Of a DNA stretch of 64,000 bases, positions 54,449 through 63,161 are shown piece after piece. The translations under genes and the position numbers were made by a program. Origin of the DNA: RGIG4079 sp045576735. GTDB taxonomy: Bacteria; Bacteroidota; Bacteroidia; Bacteroidales; Muribaculaceae. Under the pieces are notes generated by a model. That model ran no database searches. It was not told where the DNA came from and saw only the letters and a list, made by a program, of their open reading frames with translations. The stretch covers positions 27,306-91,305 of the forward strand of contig JAZNGZ010000062.1 in the NCBI GenBank assembly GCA_045576735.1. Direction: 5' to 3'. Within the stretch, counting starts at the first letter, position 1. Each line of letters opens with the position of its first letter.

Positions 54449-55493
54449 GCAGCGATTACATCATTTTGACGTTATTAAAGGGATTGCTATCTTATTAGTT
54501 GTGATGGGACATGTGCTTATAATGGGTATTCACCACCTTGATAAAGCATTTTTGTTCAAACTCATCGATAAATTACATATGCCACTATTTTTCTTCATTA
54601 GTGGATATTTCACCTTCAAAATGAGAGAGAGTAAAGTTGTATTACCTAATCTGTGGGCAAGATTTAAGCAATTAATTATACCGTTTATTTGCGTCAGTTC
54701 ATTATGGATATTATATTTCCCTCATAGTGGCCTTGAGAGTCCTCTAAACTCAACATTTATAGGACTATATTGTGATGTTTGGAAAAATGGTTATTGGTTT
54801 ACATTGTGTTTGTTTGAACTAATACTTATCTATTACTTATGTGCGGGCATTTCAAATAAAATAAATAATATATATATTTGTTTAACACTTTTCATCGCTT
54901 CTTTCACCGCATTGACTGTTATATGTAATATTTATGACAATCTTATTATTAGTTATTTAAGCATTGAACTTGTAGTTAAATTTATGCCAATATTTATGCT
55001 AGGGTCACTTGCTCATAAATACAAAGAAAAGTTTGATAATATTATTTCAAATAGTACAATTTTTACATTGACAATTTTGATAGGAAGCATTACTATTTAC
55101 TATGCTTGTTATTTTTGGGAGTTCCCTGAATCTCTAACTCATTTTGAAATTCTTTTTACTATTCTTTGTCATATATCACTAATAGTAATTGTATTTAATG
55201 TTGTCAAACCATGGTGTCAAGCGGAGTTTGATGGAGAAAAGCCATCATGGATTATAAGAAAGTTACAATTGATTGGTAGAGAAAGTCTGGCTATCTACTT
55301 GTTACACTACTTTTTCTTGTTTCCAATGACATGGCTACGCCAACCTATGATAGATATGGGATTAGGTTTTACACCATTAATTGTTGTGTCTTTACTTACG
55401 GCTATAGTTATAATAACATTAACTTTAGGAGTTAGTCACATTATATCAAAAAGTAAATCATTCTCACTACTATTACTTGGTAAGATTCAGTAA
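54441..55493 (+). CDS. Acyltransferase family 3 membrane protein
   Basis: 350 residues with about ten membrane helices. The family-3 acyltransferase opening is clear: HHFDVIKGIAILLVVMGHVL (conserved Arg/His region) and MPLFFFISGYF. Such proteins add O-acyl groups (often acetyl) to surface sugars. The start overlaps the stop of the upxY-like gene by eight bases, so the two are co-translated. It is the first modifying enzyme in the polysaccharide locus. Confidence 0.85.
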   Translation: MTKQRLHHFDVIKGIAILLVVMGHVLIMGIHHLDKAFLFKLIDKLHMPLFFFISGYFTFKMRESKVVLPNLWARFKQLIIPFICVSSLWILYFPHSGLESPLNSTFIGLYCDVWKNGYWFTLCLFELILIYYLCAGISNKINNIYICLTLFIASFTALTVICNIYDNLIISYLSIELVVKFMPIFMLGSLAHKYKEKFDNIISNSTIFTLTILIGSITIYYACYFWEFPESLTHFEILFTILCHISLIVIVFNVVKPWCQAEFDGEKPSWIIRKLQLIGRESLAIYLLHYFFLFPMTWLRQPMIDMGLGFTPLIVVSLLTAIVIITLTLGVSHIISKSKSFSLLLLGKIQ

Positions 55494-55496
55494 TAA

Positions 55497-56438
55497 ATGG
55501 TTTCGATTGTTATAACTCTATTTAATAAAGAAAACACTATTAGAAAGGCAATTGACTCTGTCATAAATCAAAATTATAATGATGTTGAAATTATTGTAGT
55601 GAATGATTGTAGTACAGATAGTTCTTTAGATATATGTAAGGAGTATGTTGACAAAATAACAATAATTACTACTGATAAAAATAGTGGACGCCCCTACTTC
55701 ACTCGACAAGTTGGATTAATGCATGCTAAAGGAGATTTTATAACATTTATTGATGCAGATGACTATTTAAGCAATAACGCTTTAAGTGAATGTGTAGAGC
55801 TCCAAAAATCGACTCAAGCAGATATTATTCAAATGAATATCAAACGACGTATAACTTCATTTAATATTCCTGTTAGTTTTAAGTCGGCATATGATTCTTC
55901 TAGAGCATTAGATGCTTGTCTTTATAACGAACAGTTATTCCCTATTCAATGTTGGGGAAAATTGTATAAAACAGATTTGCTTCGTTCAGTAAAACCTATT
56001 TCTTACAATGGCTTTTGGGGAGAAGATCGTATTTTTAATTTGCAAATTCTATCATCTAACCCTAGAATTGAGTATGCACAGTCAGCAAAATATAATTATT
56101 CATGGGGAGGCGCAACTACGGCATCTTTTAATATTGATGTATTACAAGACTATAAACAAATATACCAAATTAAAAGTGACTGGGCTAAAAAATATGGTTA
56201 TGAATGTTACATGCAATCAATGCAAAATGAGTTAATCGATTTGTTAAAATATCATATTCGACATTTAATCAACTCAAATACTATGTCGTATGATTCTGCA
56301 ATAGATTATTTGCAAAACGAAATGAATCGACCATTTTGGAAATGCTTTCAATTACCACCTGCTGAAAAGTTATATAAAATAGAAAAGAAATCAATTTCGC
56401 GTATCGCAAAAAAAGTGATTAACAACCTCATTAGTTAG
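55497..56438 (+). CDS. Family 2 glycosyltransferase
   Basis: 313 residues with the GT-A nucleotide-binding start VSIVITLFNKENTIRKAIDS, the IIVVNDCSTDSS block and the DxD-type TFIDADDYL. A conserved WGEDRIF segment (GFWGEDRIFN) lies further on, often seen in such transferases. No membrane helices. Builds part of the polysaccharide repeat unit; sugars unknown. Three bases after the acyltransferase gene. Confidence 0.88.
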   Translation: MVSIVITLFNKENTIRKAIDSVINQNYNDVEIIVVNDCSTDSSLDICKEYVDKITIITTDKNSGRPYFTRQVGLMHAKGDFITFIDADDYLSNNALSECVELQKSTQADIIQMNIKRRITSFNIPVSFKSAYDSSRALDACLYNEQLFPIQCWGKLYKTDLLRSVKPISYNGFWGEDRIFNLQILSSNPRIEYAQSAKYNYSWGGATTASFNIDVLQDYKQIYQIKSDWAKKYGYECYMQSMQNELIDLLKYHIRHLINSNTMSYDSAIDYLQNEMNRPFWKCFQLPPAEKLYKIEKKSISRIAKKVINNLIS

Positions 56439-56453
56439 AATTTTGTTCGAATA

Positions 56454-57383
56454 ATGCCAAAAGTTTCTATCATAGTTCCAATATATAATTCAGAGATACA
56501 TCTTTCAAGATGTATTGATAGCATTTTGGCTCAAACATATATTGATTTTGAATTGATTCTCATCAATGATGGGAGCACTGATAAATCTGGGGAGATAAGC
56601 GATTATTATGCAACAACGGATAATCGCATCATTGTAATTCACAAAGAAAATGGCGGAACAAGCTCAGCACGCAATAGTGGATTAGAAATAGCTAAAGGTG
56701 AATACACTACATTTGTTGATAGTGATGACACAATATCTACCGATTATTTAAGTACATTTACCTATCGCTCCGATTTAGAAATAGCCGGCTTGGAAACAAT
56801 CGGAATAAATAAAGCAATTTATGTTCCTATATCAACCGATACTTTATCTAGTGATACAGAAATTGCAGATTGGTTTATTAAAGATTTCGATGCAATGTAT
56901 CTCACAACAATATGTTGCAAGATGTTTCGTACAAACATCATTCAAGAATCCTCTTTGAAATTTGACACCTCATTAAAACGTGGTGAAGATACGATTTTTG
57001 TATATAACTATTTATCTAATTGTAATAGTATTAAATTAATATCTAATGTTGTTTATCAGTACAATTTTGATGCGACATCTATTGATGAAAAATATTTACT
57101 TAACGCAAAAGAATGCGTGAACCATATTTGCTTTAAAATTTCATCTATTAAAAAAATCGAGAATAGATTTAATGTAAAACTAAAAGAACTTAGAAAATTA
57201 ACTCATTCTACATATTTGCATTTATTTTACACCCATCTAAAATCAATTTACAAAGAAGAAAAAGTCTCCGAATTAAAAATATTCCGAGATAACTCAAATA
57301 AATTGCAACTATGGCAAGCATTAAACATAAAAGACTACATATATTGGCGAATACTCCCAATATTCCCATCTTTACATCAATAG
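56454..57383 (+). CDS. Family 2 glycosyltransferase (paralogue of the 62232 gene)
   Basis: 309 residues. GT-A domain with MPKVSIIVPIYNSEIHLSRC, ELILINDGSTDKSG, FVDSDDTIS (DxD) and the acceptor-side RGEDTIFVY. The first 100 residues strongly resemble those of the GT2 genes at 62232 and 63145, while the C-terminal halves differ. The flippase gene starts on the next base after its stop. Confidence 0.88.
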   Translation: MPKVSIIVPIYNSEIHLSRCIDSILAQTYIDFELILINDGSTDKSGEISDYYATTDNRIIVIHKENGGTSSARNSGLEIAKGEYTTFVDSDDTISTDYLSTFTYRSDLEIAGLETIGINKAIYVPISTDTLSSDTEIADWFIKDFDAMYLTTICCKMFRTNIIQESSLKFDTSLKRGEDTIFVYNYLSNCNSIKLISNVVYQYNFDATSIDEKYLLNAKECVNHICFKISSIKKIENRFNVKLKELRKLTHSTYLHLFYTHLKSIYKEEKVSELKIFRDNSNKLQLWQALNIKDYIYWRILPIFPSLHQ

Positions 57384-59009
57384 ATGGCAAACGAACAAGA
57401 ATCGAACATAATAAAAGACCAACCACCAAGTCAAGACTCACAACCTCTTGACTCCCCCACTCTAGCCGAAGAGCCTATATCATCTAACAAGCGAATAGCA
57501 AAGAATACCATATTCTTATACTTCCGCATGTTGATTACTATGGCTGTCGGTTTATACACTTCACGCGTAGTACTAAATACCCTGGGAGTTGAAGATTATG
57601 GGATAAATAGTGTTGTTGGCGGTGTTGTTGCGATGTTTTCGCTTATTTCAGCCTCCATATCGGGCTCAATAGGACGCTTTATAACATATGAATTAGGTAC
57701 TGGTAATATTGAAAAGCTAAAAAAAGTTTTCTCAACTTCTGTAACAATTCAAATCATATTAGCGATAGTTATTATAGTCGTAGCAGAGATTGTGGGTATA
57801 TGGTTCTTAAATAATAAACTTGAAATCGCTCCTGATAGAATGGTTGCCGCTCACTGGGTATTCCATTGTTCATTAATTACATTTGCTATAGGGTTAATTA
57901 GTCTGCCGTATAATGCTTGTATTGTTGCACATGAACATATGAATGCATTTGCATATGTGAGCATTCTTGAAGTAGTTTTGAAGTTAGTAATAGTATATAT
58001 GCTTCTCATATCACCATTTGACAAATTAGAGACTTATGCTGTATTAGGCGTTATAGTGGCTATTATAATCCGATTAATTTATGGCTGGTATTGCAAACGC
58101 AAATTTGTTGAATGTTCATATCGTCCAATATTAGATAAATCACTCTTTAAACAAATGTTTGGCTTTGCGGGATGGGAATTAGTTGGTAGTTCTGCTGCGA
58201 TATTGAGGGGGCAAGGAAGTGATATATTAATAAATATTTTCACCAAAACAACGGTTGTAAATGCAGCTGCAGGCATTGCGGCAACCTTAACGGGTGTTAT
58301 ATCTGGTTTTGTTGGGAATTTTACAATGGCTTTTACTCCACAAATAACAAAATTATATGCTGCACATAAATTTGATGAATTAGTGAAGTTAATATATATG
58401 GGATGTAAATTCGCACCATATTTAATGCTTATAATAGCTTTACCTGTTTTTTTTAATGCAAGGTTCATTTTAGAATTATGGTTAGGTGTTGTCCCGGAAC
58501 ATACTGTTAATTTTGTGCTTATTACTATCCTTTTTATGTTTAATGAATTAATGGCTCGCCCATTAATTACTGCAAAATTAGCCAATGGTAATATACGAAA
58601 TTATCAAATTATAGTTGGTGGAGTCTTGTTACTAACCTTGCCGATTGCTTATGTAGCACTATATATTGGAGCTCCTGTTGAAGCTGTTTTTATTGCCAAG
58701 TTATTGACATCTATCATGGCAACGTATGTGAGACTATATATGCTAAAGGGGGATATTCCTGGACTTTCTGTTTGTGATTTTATAAAGAATGTTTATTTTA
58801 GAGTTATATCTGTTGGAATAGTAGCTGCTATACTCCCTACGATTAGTTATATGTATATATCAGATCAAGTAATACAATTTGTAATAACATCAATTATAGC
58901 TGTGATCAGCACTATAATATCAGTATACTTTATCGGTTGCACAAAGATAGAACAATTGCAAATACGTAATCAAGTTTCTAAATTTAAGACTCGAATATTT
59001 TGTCAGTGA
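57384..59009 (+). CDS. Polysaccharide repeat-unit flippase (Wzx type)
   Basis: 541 residues, with 12 or more membrane helices of the MATE/MOP superfamily, opening after a hydrophilic Pro-rich head (about 1-35) with NTIFLYFRMLITMAVGLYTS and RVVLNTLGVEDYGINSVVGG. These proteins flip lipid-linked oligosaccharides across the inner membrane. The locus thus follows a Wzx/Wzy scheme; no Wzy polymerase is seen before the window ends. Overlaps the next gene by four bases. Confidence 0.88.
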   Translation: MANEQESNIIKDQPPSQDSQPLDSPTLAEEPISSNKRIAKNTIFLYFRMLITMAVGLYTSRVVLNTLGVEDYGINSVVGGVVAMFSLISASISGSIGRFITYELGTGNIEKLKKVFSTSVTIQIILAIVIIVVAEIVGIWFLNNKLEIAPDRMVAAHWVFHCSLITFAIGLISLPYNACIVAHEHMNAFAYVSILEVVLKLVIVYMLLISPFDKLETYAVLGVIVAIIIRLIYGWYCKRKFVECSYRPILDKSLFKQMFGFAGWELVGSSAAILRGQGSDILINIFTKTTVVNAAAGIAATLTGVISGFVGNFTMAFTPQITKLYAAHKFDELVKLIYMGCKFAPYLMLIIALPVFFNARFILELWLGVVPEHTVNFVLITILFMFNELMARPLITAKLANGNIRNYQIIVGGVLLLTLPIAYVALYIGAPVEAVFIAKLLTSIMATYVRLYMLKGDIPGLSVCDFIKNVYFRVISVGIVAAILPTISYMYISDQVIQFVITSIIAVISTIISVYFIGCTKIEQLQIRNQVSKFKTRIFCQ

Positions 59010-60136
59010 TTATAATAAAGTCAAAATATGATTGTTGTGGATGTGGTGCATGTGCTCAACGATGCCCACATAATGCTATTGAGTTAACTCAAGATAACGA
59101 AGGATTTTTATATCCCCAAATAGATGAGTCAATCTGTATTGATTGCGGATTGTGTGAACGTGTATGTCCTATTATTAATCAAGAATTACCATCTGAACCC
59201 ATTAAGACCTTTGCTGCAAAAAACAACGATGAGAATATTAGACAGCAAAGTTCTTCTGGTGGGATATTTACTCTTTTAGCGACTAAAGTGATTAATAATG
59301 GTGGGGGTGTTTTTGGGGCTATATTTAATGCTAAATGGGAGGTAGAACATGATTATACCGACACTATTGAAGGTCTTGCGAAATTTCGAGGCAGCAAATA
59401 TGTTCAATCTAAAATTGGGAATAACTATATTCTTGCTGAAGAATACCTAAAAGATGGCAAACAAGTGTTGTTTAGCGGCACGCCATGTCAAATTTCAGGC
59501 CTAAAACGTTTTTTGAGAAAAGAATATGAAAATCTTATTTGTGTAGATATAATTTGTCATGGTGTCCCAAGTCCTTTTATCTGGCAAAAATATATTGAAC
59601 AATATAATCCAACAGAATTATCTTCAATCTCGTTTAGAGATAAAACTAATAGTTGGAAACGATATGAGGTCGTTATAAGGCAAGAAAAAAAAACAATTAT
59701 ACGTGAAGATATCGGCAAAAATATATATATGAAGTTGTTTCTGTCTGATTTGTGTTTACGCCCTTCATGTTCAAATTGTAACTCTAAATCAGGAAAAAGC
59801 AAAAGTGACATAACAATAGCCGATTTTTGGGGAATACAACATCTTCATCCCGATTTTGATGATGATAAAGGTTGTAATTTAGTTCTCATTAATAGCGAAA
59901 AAGGTCTTAATTTATTTAATAAATTAGAATGCGATAAAATAGAGACAGACTTCAATACTGCTATAAAATACAACCCAAGCTATTTCAAAAGTGTAGCAGA
60001 GCCAAAATATCGCAAATATTTCTTTGACTACTTCGACAAATATGGCTTTGAAGTATATCAAAAAATTCTAAAAAAACAGCAACCATCTCTAATCCGTCGC
60101 ATCGCAAGTCGCTGCAAAAGAATAATATTAAAATGA
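59006..60136 (+). CDS. Coenzyme F420 hydrogenase/dehydrogenase beta-subunit-like iron-sulfur protein
   Basis: 376 residues. Two 4Fe-4S ferredoxin clusters at the N-terminus (CCGCGACAQRCP and CIDCGLCERVCP), followed by the FrhB-type region with FRGSKYVQSKIGNNY, LFSGTPCQISGL and ICHGVPSPFIW. Members occur in many Bacteroidales surface-polysaccharide clusters, usually with a polysaccharide pyruvyl transferase as here, but their reaction is not established. I chose GTG 59006 (overlapping the flippase stop) over TTG 59000; the difference is two residues. Confidence 0.85.
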   Translation: MIIIKSKYDCCGCGACAQRCPHNAIELTQDNEGFLYPQIDESICIDCGLCERVCPIINQELPSEPIKTFAAKNNDENIRQQSSSGGIFTLLATKVINNGGGVFGAIFNAKWEVEHDYTDTIEGLAKFRGSKYVQSKIGNNYILAEEYLKDGKQVLFSGTPCQISGLKRFLRKEYENLICVDIICHGVPSPFIWQKYIEQYNPTELSSISFRDKTNSWKRYEVVIRQEKKTIIREDIGKNIYMKLFLSDLCLRPSCSNCNSKSGKSKSDITIADFWGIQHLHPDFDDDKGCNLVLINSEKGLNLFNKLECDKIETDFNTAIKYNPSYFKSVAEPKYRKYFFDYFDKYGFEVYQKILKKQQPSLIRRIASRCKRIILK

Positions 60137-61139
60137 GGCAAGCAAATTTCGAATTACTAAGGCTGATTGCAATAATTCTGATTGTCGTATTACATGCAGA
60201 CTTTTTTGCTCTCGGTGCACCAGATAATCATAGATTATTATCATCACCAATAATATCGGTTTCTCAATTATTAATTGAATCTATCGCAATTTGCTCGGTT
60301 AATGTATTTATATTAATTTCAGGTTGGTTTGGGTTAAGACCTAAGGTGAAGAGTATCTCTAATTTATGTTTTCAAATATTATATTTCACAATTGGCATAT
60401 ATATTGTAACATTATTATTAGGTGTAAGAACAATTGATTTTGAAGGATTAAAAAGTATAATATTTTTATCAAATAATGGTTGGTTTATTCGATCATATAT
60501 ATTACTGTTAATATTAGCTCCGATATTAAACAAATATATTGAATATGCCGAAAAAAAACATCTAGAAATAATTTTAGTCACGTTTATACTTTTTCAAACA
60601 ATATATGGATGGCTATTTGATGTTGCAAAATTCTTCTGTAATGGATACTCAACAACATCTTTTATTTGGTTGTACATATTTGCTAGATACCTAAGGTTGC
60701 ATGCACCGAATTTTTCACGGTTAAAATTAAAATGCGATGCCATAATATTTATTCTATCAATTATAACTCTTACTTTGCTTGCTATAATTCCAGCATATGC
60801 AGACAATACATATCGAATGAGTCAATTATATGCATACAATAATCCTATTATAATTATAATGTCAACCTATTTATTCCTATATTTTTCAAAGATTAATTTT
60901 AATAGCAAAATAATTATTAATATTGCTTCATCATCTTTTGCTATTTACTACATTGTAATCCTAATATTATGAATAATTATTTTGTTGCCCCAATAAAACA
61001 AATATATGACACTTATTTCGGTTTTGAATGTTTATCATACATAGCATTAATAGTTATTATATATGTAATAGGAGCAGTAATCTTGGATATTCCAAGGAAG
61101 TATATTTGGAATAAATATTTATTACCTAGATTTAAATGA
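60133..61139 (+). pseudogene. Acyltransferase family 3 gene split by a frameshift
   Basis: The main frame (60133-60972) encodes 279 residues of an acyltransferase: NFELLRLIAIILIVVLHADF with conserved His, then eight or so membrane helices, ending abnormally at FAIYYIVILIL. In another frame the sequence continues as YLLHCNPNIMNNYF and ends at RKYIWNKYLLPRF before the stop at 61137-61139, which is the usual end for this family. Restoring four bases at 60942-60948 would give 336 residues. The following gene overlaps that second stop (ATGA), supporting it as the true end. Either an inactivated gene or two-part product; a sequencing error cannot be excluded. Confidence 0.75.
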
Positions 61140-62239
61140 AAATTGCGATATTAACACAACCTTTATGGGCGAACTATGGTGGTGTATTGCAAAATTATGC
61201 ATTGCAACAGGTTTTAATTAAGCTTGGTCACACACCAATTACATTAGAAAAAGATATAAATCAATATATATCCACAATTAATTTGATAATCGATTTACCA
61301 AAGAGAATTATATCAAAATATATATTAAGAAGACGTCAAAATATTTTTAGCGAGCAAAAGCACAACCAGTATTATTTAAATTTAAGAAAATACACTAAGC
61401 CATTTGTTGATAAATATGTTAACCTTAATTATATTCATGAATTTACAACTAGCAGTATCATGCAGTATGATGCAGTTATTGTAGGTAGCGATCAAGTATG
61501 GAGGCCACTATATAATACAGTGAGCTTAGATTATATGTTTTTATCGTTCATTCCTGCAGATCATAAAATTAATCGTATTGCATATGCCGCATCATTTGGG
61601 GTATCAGAATGGGAGTACTCAGATATCCAATCTTCAAAATATTCAAAATTAATACAACGATTTGATGCAGTTTCAACTAGAGAGATTGAAGGCATTGATT
61701 TTTGTAAAAAATTTTTAAAACGCCATGACGTTGTGTCTGTTTTAGATCCAACATTATTGATTGAAAAAGACTATTACCTAAGTATATGTAAATATATCCC
61801 AAAGTCTAGTAAAAAAATATTAGTTGCATATATCTTGGATGTTACAGATGAAATTAGGAATCAGTTAGAACAAATAGCATATAAAAAAAGTCTTGAATTA
61901 AATATTATAAGTGCGCATAAAAATTGCTCTCTATATGTTGAAGAATGGCTTTCTATGTTTCGTGATGCAGAACTTATTATTACCGATTCATTTCATGGGA
62001 CTGTATTTTCTATAATTTTCAATAAAGACTTTTATTCTATATGCAACAATTTACGAGGCAATAGCCGTTTCACTTCATTACTATCTCAATTCAATCTCCA
62101 AGACCGATTATTTAACGATATCAAAAGCATAAATCTAAACTCAAATCAAATTGTTTGGGAAATAATCGAAAACACTAAATCAACTCTTCAAAATAAAAGC
62201 ATTAAATTCTTAACAGACAATTTAAATAGCAATGCCTAA
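61136..62239 (+). CDS. Polysaccharide pyruvyl transferase family protein
   Basis: 367 residues opening with the family pattern MKIAILTQPLWANYGGVLQNYALQ (split here as MKIAILTQPL and NYGGVLQNYALQ), with VGSDQVWRP and later ITDSFHGTVFSIIF. The family adds pyruvyl ketals to surface-polysaccharide sugars from PEP; some members may have other roles. Commonly paired with the F420-beta-like gene found two genes upstream. Its start overlaps the end of the broken acyltransferase and its end overlaps the next gene by eight bases. Confidence 0.86.
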   Translation: MKIAILTQPLWANYGGVLQNYALQQVLIKLGHTPITLEKDINQYISTINLIIDLPKRIISKYILRRRQNIFSEQKHNQYYLNLRKYTKPFVDKYVNLNYIHEFTTSSIMQYDAVIVGSDQVWRPLYNTVSLDYMFLSFIPADHKINRIAYAASFGVSEWEYSDIQSSKYSKLIQRFDAVSTREIEGIDFCKKFLKRHDVVSVLDPTLLIEKDYYLSICKYIPKSSKKILVAYILDVTDEIRNQLEQIAYKKSLELNIISAHKNCSLYVEEWLSMFRDAELIITDSFHGTVFSIIFNKDFYSICNNLRGNSRFTSLLSQFNLQDRLFNDIKSINLNSNQIVWEIIENTKSTLQNKSIKFLTDNLNSNA

Positions 62240-63161
62240 AGTTTCCATTATAGTTCCTATTTATAATACTGCGAAATTCTTGCCACGTTGCATAGATAGT
62301 ATTTTAGCTCAAACATTTATAGATTTTGAGTTGATACTAGTCAATGATGGGAGCAAAGATAATTCAGGTAATATTTGTGATGAATATGCAAAAAAAGACT
62401 CTCGCATTGTTGTTATTCACCAAGAAAATGGTGGAGTAAGTTCAGCAAGGAACAAAGGCTTAGATGTCGCTCAAGGAGAGTGGATTTCTTTTGTAGATAG
62501 TGATGATTATATCACAAATAATTTCATTGGAAATCTATATGACCAAGAGTTCGATTTGACAATTTGTGGAATGACAATCAATTCCAAAGAAATTAAAATT
62601 GATTGTCAAATAATTAATTTTGATAATATCCCCGAAATAATCATTTATCTGTACAAACTGAATTTAATAAATGGTCCTTGCTCAAAGATTTTTAAATATT
62701 CAATTATTAAACAAAATAATTTGAAATTTGATAAATCATTACGTTCAGGAGAAGACACTCATTTTGTATTCAAATACTTAAAATACACCACAAATTTAAA
62801 ATTGATTTCTGAATGTGGCTACATCTATAACCAACTTGAGATACCCGAAATAAAATATAGTTTATCAAGCATTGAAACACATCATCATATAATTGAAATA
62901 CATAAAGTGATTGATGAATTATCTATTAAATATTCTCATAATTTAAACTCTATAAAATTTGGTGTTAATTATTGGTACTATACTAAATTTATTGCGCACT
63001 TAAAAAAGTGTAACTATATTAGTTATATAAATGAAATTAATTCATATCAAGAATTAGGATTATTTCGTTATAGACCAAAGTTGAGTTGGAAAGAGTTAAC
63101 TTATTTATGGCTAAAAATACATCTCCCCAAAATATTTTATAAACTTGAACACAAAAATTAG
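62232..63161 (+). CDS. Family 2 glycosyltransferase
   Basis: 309 residues, same length and very similar N-terminus to the 56454 gene: MPKVSIIVPIYNTAKFLPRC, ELILVNDGSKDNSGN, SFVDSDDYI (DxD), SGEDTHFVF. The C-terminal half is specific. Contributes a sugar transfer in the polysaccharide locus; donor and acceptor unknown. The next gene begins inside its last 17 bases. Confidence 0.88.
   Translation: MPKVSIIVPIYNTAKFLPRCIDSILAQTFIDFELILVNDGSKDNSGNICDEYAKKDSRIVVIHQENGGVSSARNKGLDVAQGEWISFVDSDDYITNNFIGNLYDQEFDLTICGMTINSKEIKIDCQIINFDNIPEIIIYLYKLNLINGPCSKIFKYSIIKQNNLKFDKSLRSGEDTHFVFKYLKYTTNLKLISECGYIYNQLEIPEIKYSLSSIETHHHIIEIHKVIDELSIKYSHNLNSIKFGVNYWYYTKFIAHLKKCNYISYINEINSYQELGLFRYRPKLSWKELTYLWLKIHLPKIFYKLEHKN

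Noticed and set aside
58079..58585. 168-codon minus-strand frame inside the flippase gene
   Set aside because: Antisense to a well-supported membrane protein, no recognisable domain; a shadow frame.
60969..61139. Separate 56-residue membrane protein gene
   Set aside because: It has an ATG and a stop, but the frame upstream of its ATG also encodes family-matching residues (YLLHCNPNI), so it is the displaced C-terminus of the acyltransferase.
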